Notes: generated by a model from the letters alone, not told the origin. Shown: positions 7,301 to 13,516, counted from the stretch's first letter. The stretch is 14,426 nt of DNA from Defluviitaleaceae bacterium (GCA_009787945.1 WQSI01000037.1:1-14426); one strand, 5' to 3'. Program-made: numbers and translations.

Positions 7301-8392
7301 GTAGACTCTGAAACTACTGTTGTTCCTGTTGGTGTACAACAAGTTGCTGTTGCTGAAGTTTTGCTTAACGAAACTTTACCTGGTGACTTCCGTATCGGTC
7401 AAAACGCAATCAGCCTATCTATTGGCGAGTTTGGTTTAGCTCACATGGCTGGTGCTATTGGACGCCCAGTATTTGTTCCTATCACTGCTGGTAATGCTGC
7501 TAACCATATCGAAATTGGTGGTGCTGCAAACGAAGCTAGCCGTGTTGGTGCAAACTTGACACCTTTCCATGGTGCTGGTGGTACTCTTAACATCAACATC
7601 ACTAGAACAACTCAAGGTGCTGAAGCTTCCTATATCCGCTTGAGCGGCTTGTCTGTAATCGTTGACCGTACTGTTCCTTACGGTACTTATGAACTAAACG
7701 TTCGTGGTGCTTCTGTTTTGAACAATGAAGGTTATGTAGCTCCACAAGCTGGTAGCAACGTAGTTCCATTAAACTGGAATACTGGCGTTACACCTAACAG
7801 ACCTACTTGGTCAAATGAAGCTAACTACTCTCGTTTTGCTCACGGTCCACTTGTGTTTGTGAACTTCATCGACACTAGCCTTGACGCTGTTGTAGGCGGA
7901 CCTGGTGCTGGCGGTAATATCGCTTTTGCTGTGCCAACCATCGTAATTCCTCATGTTCCTGGCACAACTTTCACCGTTGACGGCGAAGAAATGACTTTAA
8001 GCGCAGCTTCTTTGAACTTCCCAACTGCTCAAACTATCAACCTTGTTAGCGTACCTGCAAACACTTTGTTTGTACCTGTACTTGACATTATTGAAGCAAT
8101 GGGCGGTAGCGTTCAGTTTACTGAAGGTAACATGTGGGAAGGTCGTCCACACGTTGTTTCTGCCTTCCTTGGCGCAACTCGTGTTGACTTTACCATCGGT
8201 GCTACTACTTTCCATGTAAATGGTGTTGAATTCCCAATGAACAACGCTGCTGGTCAACCAGTTGCTGCATTCATCGGTGATGGCACTGGAAACATGGAAG
8301 CAGGCAGAACTTACTTGCCAATCCGTTTCATCGTTCAAGGCTTCGGCATTGAGCTTCAAGACAATGTTAATGGAACTGTTGTAATCAACTAA
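4322..8392 (+). CDS. Large secreted surface protein with C-terminal stalk domain; mature part free of lysine and cysteine
   Basis: Predicted 1356-residue exported protein. Residues 1-28 form a Sec signal peptide (MKLKRR, hydrophobic core, SVSA before D). Residues from about 35 to 380 are Ala/Thr/Val/Asp-rich and look helical with repeated amphipathic segments. From about 390 to 1200 the sequence is beta-rich with many Gly, Asn, Thr and Val. Residues of about 1212-1356 resemble the copper amine oxidase N-terminal-like stalk domain of clostridial surface proteins (TFTVDGEEM, LFVPVLDIIEAMGG, RTYLPIRFIVQGFG, NGTVVIN). No catalytic motif, sortase signal or SLH repeat is seen. I find no lysine after residue 4 and no cysteine at all. 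The strong promoter, long leader, preferred codons in most of the gene and dedicated terminator suggest an abundant structural or S-layer-like protein; that role is inferred. CCC and CCG proline codons, as far as I scanned, occur only in about the first 180 codons. Confidence 0.85.
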   Translation: MKLKRRIASLLAFVMAFSSIAAFSVSADTINPTFVPIMPFNVTVNSTIAQLREAAVELRDDVAALTATGGLFATEPVAGRSVAALAENAGAAASVWTNALAAAAGDTGLTATITSIQALMTFAEVTTATTVNVANAVRADIIAARALIDTLPNTTSFATALTDINAVTGSAAMLTWIGAEPFGAATPDIDAADADLVALRASLAATGDLYEAHDELGTAVAGHVNTNPAAQILVRAATVPGLMFSAAVPATGDLTVAHQIEARTEITAFVTAMDALIVQLDTAANVVPATPAHPYADEIIAAVSAIIPSPWADITTTEVATAINALPNVSGVTAGMITVNVPTPGVEGSVVVAIPGYLAITVAIPALPAAQGNLAAGARIPFNNQMFPNGFGAINLNVPGRLHLVDRYAAGTAIDGAHVARTPEIIHGSDVTNFSVTMEGWGDNPWNVIRPDATGTPAANAAWSPARLGTDVRGSVTSPGSLPATRPVGVENAFWVIGGANIIGWSGFTDNTTLAGGAAARDEFAFWMTISGQTIEIQRHNTNDIDANSVLRVPLIASGTNAQLRSNPTVTQTRGAAETLVNFAGATGQAALVAPANVVTGEREVTVTAITVRVPHGAATSGNQFALRLPTNFQFVSVGSVTANGTAWPNAVIETRVFETTEADNNLVVPGVIRNGQMAQSVALVTVGPLTGSAISGPHLDIVLNNVRIQSVALPGQAPITGQVNVDLLQGAGLAGITPNRAPAGAFAGGLGVSTMHVATFNERGLAFNTVTGGAGNVPTIVAGFLPAEGGQAGASHATAHERGTGRNQTTGAAAWGNVASVVISENVPDSWLRHGITFTLVDGEGNVHPSAAIRSVQLVSGFVTGSGTANATTHPNAVNANFINRTHQTGAGAPVNPHQVNNVADGFIEATGVRGNASVTFTADGRGVHVLGLTGNEPNNRLQLTAHFAITADVNFDGDVYIAATSQLHGTNVHASMEVDPVRVAEVRRGVTVDSETTVVPVGVQQVAVAEVLLNETLPGDFRIGQNAISLSIGEFGLAHMAGAIGRPVFVPITAGNAANHIEIGGAANEASRVGANLTPFHGAGGTLNINITRTTQGAEASYIRLSGLSVIVDRTVPYGTYELNVRGASVLNNEGYVAPQAGSNVVPLNWNTGVTPNRPTWSNEANYSRFAHGPLVFVNFIDTSLDAVVGGPGAGGNIAFAVPTIVIPHVPGTTFTVDGEEMTLSAASLNFPTAQTINLVSVPANTLFVPVLDIIEAMGGSVQFTEGNMWEGRPHVVSAFLGATRVDFTIGATTFHVNGVEFPMNNAAGQPVAAFIGDGTGNMEAGRTYLPIRFIVQGFGIELQDNVNGTVVIN

Positions 8393-8414
8393 TATAACAA
8401 CCATATACAGCTTG

Positions 8415-8442
8415 GAAGGTCCTTCGGGACCTTCTTTGTTTT
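8415..8442 (+). terminator. Rho-independent terminator of the surface protein gene
   Basis: A perfect 8-bp stem, GAAGGTCC (8415-8422) and GGACCTTC (8427-8434), closes a TTCG tetraloop and is followed by TTTGTTTT. It lies 22 bases after the stop codon of the surface protein. Confidence 0.92.
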
Positions 8443-8450
8443 ACACGCAT

Positions 8451-8489
8451 AAAAAAACACCCCGCGCCTATAGTTAGGGCGGGGTGTTT
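8451..8489 (-). terminator. Rho-independent terminator of the amino-acid ABC operon
   Basis: On the minus strand the arms AAACACCCCGC and GCGGGGTGTTT (8479-8489 and 8455-8465) form an 11-bp stem with a 13-base loop, followed by a T-run (complement of 8451-8457). It begins just after the ATPase stop codon and lies back to back with the plus-strand terminator at 8415-8442. Confidence 0.9.
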
Positions 8490-8496
8490 GCCTGTT

Positions 8497-9222
8497 TTAA
8501 AATGAAATGCTGGTTAGGAATTGCTGTAAACGCTCACATTTGGGATTGGTGAATACCTGGTCTGGTGTGCCTTGTTCGGCTATTGCCCCATCGCACATGA
8601 AGAGGATGCGGCTGCCCACGTCGCGGGCGAAATGCATTTCGTGGGTGACCACCACCATTGTCATGCCTTCTGTTGCCAGGTCGCGCATTACGTCCAGCAC
8701 CTCGCCTACCATTTCGGGGTCAAGGGCTGAGGTTGGCTCGTCAAATAGCATCATGCGGGGGCGCATGGCAAGGCTTCTGGCGATTGCCACCCTTTGTTTC
8801 TGCCCGCCAGAGAGCTGGACGGGGTAGGACTTGGCTTTGTCTGCAAGCCCGACCCGCTTTAACAGTTCCATTGCCACTTCCGTTGCTTCTGGTTTTTTCA
8901 TAAGCCCTGTTTGCACGGGAGCAAGGGTGAGGTTGCCGAGGACGGTTTTGTGGGGAAACAAATTAAAATGCTGAAATACCATGCCCATTTTAAGGCGCAC
9001 GGCGTTGATGTCTACGCCTTTTGCGGTTATGTCCACATCATCTACAAAAATTTTGCCGCCAGTGGGTTTTTCTAGCAGGTTAAGACAGCGCAAAAAGGTG
9101 GATTTTCCGCTGCCAGAAGGGCCAATGATAACTAGACGCTCTCCGTCCTCAATTTGCTCGTTTATGCCCTTTAAAATGGTTTGCTTGTTAAAGTCTTTAG
9201 TCAAATTCTCAACGATTATCAC
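8497..9222 (-). CDS. Polar amino-acid ABC transporter, ATP-binding protein (GlnQ-like)
   Basis: Predicted 241-residue cytoplasmic ATPase that powers uptake through the permease encoded just upstream. All ABC motifs are intact: Walker A GPSGSGKST (34-42), Q-loop Gln84 (MVFQHFNLFP), signature LSGGQ (138-142), Walker B MMLFDEP with Asp161 and Glu162, D-loop SALD, and H-loop His194. HFNLFPHKTVLGNLTLAP and EQGTPDQVF are typical of the glutamine/cystine/arginine (PAAT) subfamily. The start is a GTG at 9222, chosen because AAAGGAGG lies ten bases upstream and the protein then begins as family members do. It overlaps the permease gene by 14 bases and is the last gene of the operon. The exact substrate is not determined by the sequence; glutamine, cystine or another polar amino acid are possible. 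Confidence 0.93.
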   Translation of the reverse strand: MIIVENLTKDFNKQTILKGINEQIEDGERLVIIGPSGSGKSTFLRCLNLLEKPTGGKIFVDDVDITAKGVDINAVRLKMGMVFQHFNLFPHKTVLGNLTLAPVQTGLMKKPEATEVAMELLKRVGLADKAKSYPVQLSGGQKQRVAIARSLAMRPRMMLFDEPTSALDPEMVGEVLDVMRDLATEGMTMVVVTHEMHFARDVGSRILFMCDGAIAEQGTPDQVFTNPKCERLQQFLTSISF

Positions 9223-9925
9223 TTCTGCGCAACCTCCTTTCTAACAATGTTAGCAATTGTGTCAGAATTGTAATGACAATCCAGTATAAAATACCTGCGG
9301 AAAACAGGGGTACAACAGGCTCAAAAGTGCCAGACATGATGAGGTTTGCCGCACGCATTAAATCCACAAGAGCTATGAAGCCAACCACCGATGTTTCTTT
9401 GATAAGCATGATAAATTCGTTACCAAGGCTTGGCAGGGCGTTTTTAAGGGCTTGCGGCAACACCACAAACATCATGGTTTTAATTCCAGACAAACCAAGG
9501 CTTCTGCCTGCCTCTGTCTGCCCTTTGTCTACCGACATAATGCCGCCACGGAAAATTTCGCAGACATATGCGGCAGAGTTTATGCCGAAGGCTATAATGG
9601 CAACCCACAGCCGCGTTGTGCCTGTGGCTGCAAAAACCACAAACCACCAGATAAACAACTGCAAAACCACAGGGGTGCCGCGGATTACACTAAGGTAAAC
9701 GGCGGCTACACCTTTTAAAATTTTGGATTTAGAAATGCGCATAAGTGACAAAGCGAAGCCAAGGGCAACGCCTATTACAACTGCCCCAAGGGCTATTTGC
9801 ATGGTAATGCCAAGACCTTCAAGAAGGGAAACCCAACCATTTCCCCGTATCAAGCCCCGATAAACGTCGAATAGAAACCCCTCTTCCCAACCGGGAGGAG
9901 GGGTCGAAAGGAAGGAAAGACCCAT
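9209..9925 (-). CDS. Polar amino-acid ABC transporter, permease protein
   Basis: Predicted 238-residue inner-membrane permease of the HisM/GlnP type. About five membrane segments are visible, near residues 36-60, 72-100, 104-124, 173-195 and 206-228. The cytoplasmic EAA loop that docks on the ATPase is at about 138-165 (EAGRSLGLSGIKTMMFVVLP). VIRGTPVVLQLF (80-91) is a further family signature. The start ATG overlaps the stop of the upstream binding-protein gene in a TAATG arrangement, indicating translational coupling. The N-terminal 30 residues (STPPPGWEEGFLFDVYRG) form a non-membrane lead-in. With no second permease gene nearby, it probably works as a homodimer. Confidence 0.93.
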   Translation of the reverse strand: MGLSFLSTPPPGWEEGFLFDVYRGLIRGNGWVSLLEGLGITMQIALGAVVIGVALGFALSLMRISKSKILKGVAAVYLSVIRGTPVVLQLFIWWFVVFAATGTTRLWVAIIAFGINSAAYVCEIFRGGIMSVDKGQTEAGRSLGLSGIKTMMFVVLPQALKNALPSLGNEFIMLIKETSVVGFIALVDLMRAANLIMSGTFEPVVPLFSAGILYWIVITILTQLLTLLERRLRRSDNR

Positions 9926-10692
9926 TAATTGCCACCGAAAAACATATTATAAATACGTGTATGGTCGTCAGAACCCAGCCATTGTTGGATAGCTTGGTTA
10001 AGTTGCTCTAACAGCTCTTCATTGCCGAACGCCACAGCAATTGCATACTCTTCAATACCCAAATAATCTTCCAGAATACGGAAATTTGGTTGGTCTGCAA
10101 TAAACTCGTTAGCAACAGCATGGTCGATAACAATTGCATCAACACGCCCTGTATTAAGCTCCATTACTAGGGCTGTAGCCATGTTAAATTCATGCCTTTG
10201 GGCATCTGGCAAGTAGAAAGAAGCAACAGTTGCGCTGGTTGTGCCTACCTGCACCGCAATATTAGCATCTGCACCCATGGCAAAAAGTTCAGCAGGGGTT
10301 TGAATTGGGCTTGCGTTTTGTACAATAACAACTTGAGTGGTTTCAAAATAGGGAACTGTAAAATGCACACTCTCAAGCCTTTCTTCGGTGATGGAGATAG
10401 CGGCAACGCCAATGTCTGCTTGTCCAGTGGCAATTGTGGCGATTATTCCGTTAAAGTCCATGTTGTCAATGCGCAATTCCATGTCTAAAATGTCTGCCAA
10501 GGCTCTTGCCATATGTACGTCAAAGCCATCATATTCGCCATCTTCATTGATAAATTCAAACGGGGGAAAGTCAGCACTGGTCGCCATGATAAGGAGGGGC
10601 CTATCACTGCCACCCGTAGCTTCCGAACCGCAGGCGGTTAACAACAGTGCAAAGGCACTAATCAATAATACAATAGGAATGAGCTTTTTCAT
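9925..10692 (-). CDS. Polar amino-acid ABC transporter, substrate-binding lipoprotein
   Basis: Predicted 255-residue extracellular solute-binding protein of family 3, tethered to the outer face of the membrane. The signal sequence ends in a lipobox LLTAC with Cys21 as lipid attachment site, followed by a short Gly/Ser linker. The family pattern is clear: ATSADFPPFEFINEDGEYDGFDVHMARAL, then DFNGIIATIATGQADIGVAAISITEER, FTVPYF, VQVGTTSA and GRVDAIVIDHAVA. It captures the amino acid and delivers it to the permease encoded next. The start is supported by AAAGGAGG (10701-10708) eight bases before the ATG and by a near-consensus promoter. The normal arginine of the ligand pocket (usually in the TxxR segment after the GQAD motif) is not placed with certainty, so specificity cannot be stated. 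Confidence 0.93.
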   Translation of the reverse strand: MKKLIPIVLLISAFALLLTACGSEATGGSDRPLLIMATSADFPPFEFINEDGEYDGFDVHMARALADILDMELRIDNMDFNGIIATIATGQADIGVAAISITEERLESVHFTVPYFETTQVVIVQNASPIQTPAELFAMGADANIAVQVGTTSATVASFYLPDAQRHEFNMATALVMELNTGRVDAIVIDHAVANEFIADQPNFRILEDYLGIEEYAIAVAFGNEELLEQLNQAIQQWLGSDDHTRIYNMFFGGN

Positions 10693-10722
10693 CTCATCAT
10701 CCTCCTTTAAAAAATTTTATCA

Positions 10723-10752
10723 ATTATACTACGATATAGCCCCTTTTGTCAA
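10723..10752 (-). promoter_or_regulatory. Promoter of the amino-acid ABC operon
   Basis: On the minus strand, a consensus TTGACA (10747-10752) and consensus TATAAT (10723-10728) are separated by 18 bases, with a predicted start near 10716. It is divergent from the yjfB-like promoter, leaving about 38 bases between the two -35 boxes. No clear operator palindrome is visible between them. Confidence 0.8.
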
Positions 10753-10790
10753 GTATTATTTTGCAGGAATTTTAATTTACGACAAAAAGC

Positions 10791-10819
10791 TTGCATTTTT
10801 CGGCGGTTTATGGTACAAT
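10791..10819 (+). promoter_or_regulatory. Promoter of the YjfB-like small gene
   Basis: TTGCAT (10791-10796), 17 bases, then TACAAT (10814-10819). The predicted start near 10826 leaves a leader of only about 12 bases, so the AGAGG ribosome binding site would be at the very 5' end of the mRNA. Either the actual start is slightly further upstream or translation begins from an almost leaderless message. Confidence 0.6.
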
Positions 10820-10837
10820 AGAGCCAGAGGTGATATT

Positions 10838-11038
10838 ATGGACGTGATGGGTATTGCAAACCTATCTATGAGTATGGCACAAAGAAATGTTATGGAAGAA
10901 GTTGGCATTGCAGTTATGCGCAACGCCCTTGACCAGGCAGAGCAGTCTGCACAGCTTACGACAGATTTGATGGCGCAAGTGCCTGCGCCACCAGTTGGCT
11001 TTGATGGCCTTGGTGTTAATTTGGATATTTATATGTAA
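10838..11038 (+). CDS. YjfB-family small protein (putative motility protein)
   Basis: Predicted 66-residue protein, MDVMGIANLSMSMAQRNVME onward, then a helical Gln/Ala-rich middle (NALDQAEQSAQLTTDLM) and a Pro/Gly-rich tail (PAPPVGFDGLGVNLDIYM). The N-terminal helix with conserved small residues and the short length match the YjfB family found in many flagellated Firmicutes, whose members are annotated as putative motility proteins of unproven function. ATG 10838 is chosen because AGAGG precedes it at 10826-10830 and a promoter lies just upstream; the longer frame from 10388 overlaps the binding-protein gene antisense and is spurious. It forms a single-gene transcription unit closed by a strong hairpin. 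No flagellar or chemotaxis genes are in the window. Confidence 0.82.
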   Translation: MDVMGIANLSMSMAQRNVMEEVGIAVMRNALDQAEQSAQLTTDLMAQVPAPPVGFDGLGVNLDIYM

Positions 11039-11042
11039 TATC

Positions 11043-11088
11043 AATAAATAAAGGCATGAGGGCTTTCCTTATGCCTTTATTTATTTTA
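11043..11088. terminator. Bidirectional terminator between yjfB-like gene and sfsA
   Basis: A perfect 15-bp inverted repeat, AATAAATAAAGGCAT (11043-11057) and its complement (11071-11085), with a 13-base loop. The A/T-rich outer halves give a U-rich tail in both directions, so it can end both the yjfB-like transcript (+) and the sfsA transcript (-). It touches the sfsA stop codon at 11086-11088. Confidence 0.9.
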
Positions 11089-11781
11089 GTGAAGCAATTT
11101 TATAGGTATGGGGCTTTCGATTATTAGGCTGTTAGCGGTTACGATGCAGTCTAGGGCGGTTATTTTTACCCCTTGGGATTGCACCCTTACCAGGGTTTCT
11201 CCAAATTCTGCATGAGTGGCATAATTAGGCTCAAAATGGCTTGTGCCCTTCATTTGGATGATGAATACCCCATGGGCTTCGTAGCCTTGTTTGATGCTTT
11301 CGGCAAGCTCGTTAAGGTGCTTTATGCCTCGCTCCGTTGGCGCGTCTGGGAAGCGGGCAACGCCTTCTTGCTCCAAAGTCACCCCTTTAACCTCAATGAA
11401 AATTTTGCGGTTATCCTCGGTTTCAACATAAAAATCAAAACGGGAGTTGCCATATTTGGCTTCGGGCTTGATTTTTGTTATGCGGCTAATGTATTTACCT
11501 GACTTTAAATATTCATAAAACACGCGGTTGGGGGCTTGGCTGTCTATATTGATAAGGGTACCCCCTTTGAACACAGCAAATAAATCGTATTTTGTGACAC
11601 GATTTGGATTATTTGACCTGTTAACATAAACCCTTGCCCCAGGTATCAAAATTTCTTTGCATCTACCAGTATTTTTAATGTGGCAGCGTTCAATGACCCC
11701 ATGAACCTGGACTTCAGCAACAAAACGGTTAGGGCGGGCGCGAAAAATCCCCTCATGGACATCTTTGTAAACCAAACCCAT
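11086..11781 (-). CDS. sfsA: SfsA, DNA/RNA nuclease-like (sugar fermentation stimulation) protein
   Basis: Predicted 231-residue cytoplasmic protein of the SfsA family. It was first named for enhancing maltose metabolism in E. coli and is now usually described as a PD-(D/E)xK-type nuclease. Visible signatures are FRARPNRFVAEV (13-24), HIKNTGRCKEILIPGARVYV (34-53), Asp116 in SRFDFYVE, and the Glu130-Val-Lys132 catalytic motif in FIEVKGVTLE, followed by FPDAPTERGIKHL (144-156). The length agrees with the family. The open frame extends 67 codons further into gltX, but ATG 11781 gives the family N-terminus, and its A is shared with the gltX TGA stop (TGATG), so translation is probably coupled to gltX. 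A weak G-rich stretch precedes it as ribosome binding site. It is the last gene of the gltX transcript. Confidence 0.92.
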   Translation of the reverse strand: MGLVYKDVHEGIFRARPNRFVAEVQVHGVIERCHIKNTGRCKEILIPGARVYVNRSNNPNRVTKYDLFAVFKGGTLINIDSQAPNRVFYEYLKSGKYISRITKIKPEAKYGNSRFDFYVETEDNRKIFIEVKGVTLEQEGVARFPDAPTERGIKHLNELAESIKQGYEAHGVFIIQMKGTSHFEPNYATHAEFGETLVRVQSQGVKITALDCIVTANSLIIESPIPIKLLH

Positions 11782-13151
11782 CACCCCAACTTTGACAGAG
11801 CTGTTTTTATGCGGTTTACGCTTTCTTCTTTGCCAAAAATTACTAAAAGGTCGGTTGCGCCCCCTGGGGAGGTTTCTTTGCCAGACAAAGCACAACGCAA
11901 AGGCCACATAATTTGCGCAGGTTTTGCCCCATGGGCTTGGGCAAAGGACTTCAAAAAGGCTGAAATAACTTCTCCTGTCCATTCCTCAAGACCTTCAATT
12001 TCTGGCAGAAATTTGCTTAACATGTCTTTCGCCACCTCTTCATCAACCTTATTTTTTTGGTTGACAAACAGGGCTGTATCATAATCTGGCAACTGGGCAA
12101 CAAAATCTAATAATTCTGGGATTTCTGCCAGGGTTGCTATGCGGTCTTTAACCAGGCTTGCAATGGCGGTTTTGTCCACATTTTCCTGCGCCACCTTGTC
12201 AATATAAGGTAATGCCAAGGGCAGGAAGTCCGCCCCATCCATGGCTTTTAAATATTCCCCATTCATCCATTTAAGCTTGTCCAAATCAAATGTAGAGGGG
12301 GATTTGCTAAGTCCTTCCACGCTAAAAATCTGCTCCAGCTCACTAAGGCTGTAGATTTCGCGGTTTTCAGGAGGGGACCAGCCTAAAAGAGCGATATAAT
12401 TCACAATAGCTTCTGGCAAAAAGCCTGCCTCTAAAAAGTCCTCAAAAAAGGCGTCGCCACGGCGTTTTGACAGTTTGCCGCCGTCCGCGCTTAAAATCAG
12501 CGGCAAATGAACATAGGTTGGCACTTCCCAACCAAAAGCTTTGTAAAGCAAATTGTATTTCGGGGTGCTGGGCAGATACTCGCTGCCCCGCATTACGTGG
12601 GTTATCGCCATCAAATGGTCATCCACCACATTAGCAAAGTTGTAAGTGGGAAAACCGTCAGACTTTATCAGCACCTGGTTTTCAAGCTCCTCATTTTCCA
12701 CGGTAATTTCACCGAAAACCTCATCAACAAAAGTGGTTTGCCCCGCGGGTATCGCCTGGCGCACAACATGGGGCTTTGCGGCATCGCCTTCTATATTTTG
12801 GCAAGGGCAGTCCGCAGGGTCTGCTTCTTTGTCACAAAAACAGCGGTAGGCATGTCCGCCCTCAAGCAACTGCTGGGCGTATTTCATGTAAACATTTTCC
12901 CTTTGGCTTTGGATATAAGGCCCAAAATCCCCGCCTACGTCAGGGCCTTCATCATGGGTTATCCCTGCAATTTTAAGGGTTTCATAAATTTTTTCCACAG
13001 CACCTTCCACAAGGCGTTCTTGGTCTGTATCTTCAATACGCAGGGCAAAAACCCCGCCCATTTTCCGCGCCAACAAATAACCAAATAAAGCCGAGCGCAA
13101 ATTGCCAATATGCATAAACCCCGTTGGGGACGGGGCAAAACGTGTTCTCAT
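11781..13151 (-). CDS. gltX: Glutamate-tRNA ligase
   Basis: Predicted 456-residue class I aminoacyl-tRNA synthetase that attaches glutamate to tRNA-Glu (and tRNA-Gln in organisms lacking GlnRS). The family start RTRFAPSPTGFMHIGN carries the HIGH-type motif at residues 14-17; KLSKR (226-230) is the KMSKS loop. ALRIEDTDQER (36-46) is diagnostic. Cys104, Cys106, Cys115 and Cys117 form a CxC...CxC cluster in the insertion domain, plausible as a zinc site. The C-terminal anticodon-binding part ends in LRCALSGKETSPG and LLVIFGKEESVNRI. ATG 13151 is chosen over the upstream in-frame ATG 13196 because AGGAGG lies directly upstream at 13158-13163 and the protein then begins at the canonical MRTRFAPSPTG. 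Slightly shorter than the common 480-490 residues. Lies downstream of veg and upstream of sfsA. Confidence 0.96.
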   Translation of the reverse strand: MRTRFAPSPTGFMHIGNLRSALFGYLLARKMGGVFALRIEDTDQERLVEGAVEKIYETLKIAGITHDEGPDVGGDFGPYIQSQRENVYMKYAQQLLEGGHAYRCFCDKEADPADCPCQNIEGDAAKPHVVRQAIPAGQTTFVDEVFGEITVENEELENQVLIKSDGFPTYNFANVVDDHLMAITHVMRGSEYLPSTPKYNLLYKAFGWEVPTYVHLPLILSADGGKLSKRRGDAFFEDFLEAGFLPEAIVNYIALLGWSPPENREIYSLSELEQIFSVEGLSKSPSTFDLDKLKWMNGEYLKAMDGADFLPLALPYIDKVAQENVDKTAIASLVKDRIATLAEIPELLDFVAQLPDYDTALFVNQKNKVDEEVAKDMLSKFLPEIEGLEEWTGEVISAFLKSFAQAHGAKPAQIMWPLRCALSGKETSPGGATDLLVIFGKEESVNRIKTALSKLG

Positions 13152-13176
13152 AACGCACCTCCTAAATTTATACAAA

Positions 13177-13205
13177 ATTGTAACACAAATGTGCAAGAAA
13201 GTAAA
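13177..13205 (-). promoter_or_regulatory. Probable gltX promoter
   Basis: On the minus strand, TTTACT (13200-13205), a 17-base spacer and TACAAT (13177-13182) predict a start near 13170, leaving a short leader with the complete AGGAGG site. An alternative pair, TTGCAC (13191-13196) with TATAAA (13167-13172) at 18 bases, would start transcription inside the ribosome binding site and is less likely. A 10-bp inverted repeat brackets the preferred -35 box. Confidence 0.5.
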
Positions 13206-13216
13206 GCATTTGTGTT
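13182..13216. promoter_or_regulatory. 10-bp inverted repeat around the gltX -35 region, possible operator
   Basis: AACACAAATG (13182-13191) and its exact reverse complement CATTTGTGTT (13207-13216) are separated by 15 bases. The left arm touches the predicted -10 box of gltX and the right arm lies just upstream of the -35. The half-sites are 25 bp centre to centre, between two and three helical turns. It could bind a dimeric regulator or fold in read-through RNA from veg. Nothing identifies a regulator. Confidence 0.45.
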
Positions 13217-13251
13217 CAAAAGATAAAGCCCTAGCAAAATGCCAAGGCTTT
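13217..13251 (-). terminator. Probable terminator downstream of veg
   Basis: On the minus strand AAAGCCTTGGC (13241-13251) pairs with GCTAGGGCTTT (13225-13235) over 11 positions including two G-U pairs, with a 5-base loop, followed by ATCTTTTG. The U-run is short and interrupted, so termination may be partial and allow some read-through into gltX. Confidence 0.6.
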
Positions 13252-13270
13252 AAACTTTGAATATTAGGTT

Positions 13271-13516
13271 TTAGTGGCTGAACACCGTAATTTCAACGGA
13301 TTTCGTCAGCACGTCGGTGTAGCTGAATGAAACTGTTCGGTTTGTTCCGTCTGTCCCATCCAACATTACGGTGAAGATGGAGGGATAGACGTTTTCAATA
13401 GTGCCAGAGCTGACAATTGATTTTTGCCTACCCTTGTTAGTTTCTAGCATGACTTTAGAACCTACATGCTGAGAAATGTTTTTTCTAAGCATGGTCACAT
13501 CATTGCGAGCATACAT
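13271..13516 (-). CDS. veg: Veg family protein
   Basis: Predicted 81-residue cytoplasmic protein resembling Bacillus subtilis Veg (86 residues), a highly expressed protein reported to influence biofilm formation and spore outgrowth. Matching features are the N-terminal helix (MLRKNISQHVGSKVMLE), the basic GRQKSIVSSGTIENVYPSIFTVML segment at 29-52 (Veg has the GRRKTIxxSGxLxxTYPSVF pattern), and VSFSYTDVLTKSVEI near the end. ATG 13516 is chosen because family proteins start near here and an AAGGGGTG site precedes it; the frame is open to 13549 but the extra residues are not family-like. It has its own near-consensus promoter starting at the end of tgt and a probable terminator before gltX. Its genomic place between tgt and gltX gives no functional hint. 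It may bind nucleic acid through the basic small beta-barrel, which is an inference. Confidence 0.87.
   Translation of the reverse strand: MYARNDVTMLRKNISQHVGSKVMLETNKGRQKSIVSSGTIENVYPSIFTVMLDGTDGTNRTVSFSYTDVLTKSVEITVFSH

Noticed and set aside
4468..8404. Several antisense open frames of 60-139 codons opposite the surface protein gene
   Set aside because: They are rich in Ser/Thr/Ala/Val in the pattern expected from the complement of skewed GCT/ACT/GTT codons; none has a plausible start signal or motif.
11782..11982. N-terminal extension of sfsA into gltX
   Set aside because: The extra 67 residues are the complement frame of the gltX end and do not resemble SfsA; the family N-terminus begins at ATG 11781.
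13152..13196. Longer gltX start (MHICVTILYKFRRCV extension)
   Set aside because: The canonical MRTRFAPSPTG start has AGGAGG directly upstream, and the extension covers the promoter.
13152..13270. T-box riboswitch upstream of gltX
   Set aside because: The whole intergenic gap is about 120 bases and already holds a terminator and promoter; there is no room for a leader, and I see no T-box consensus sequence.
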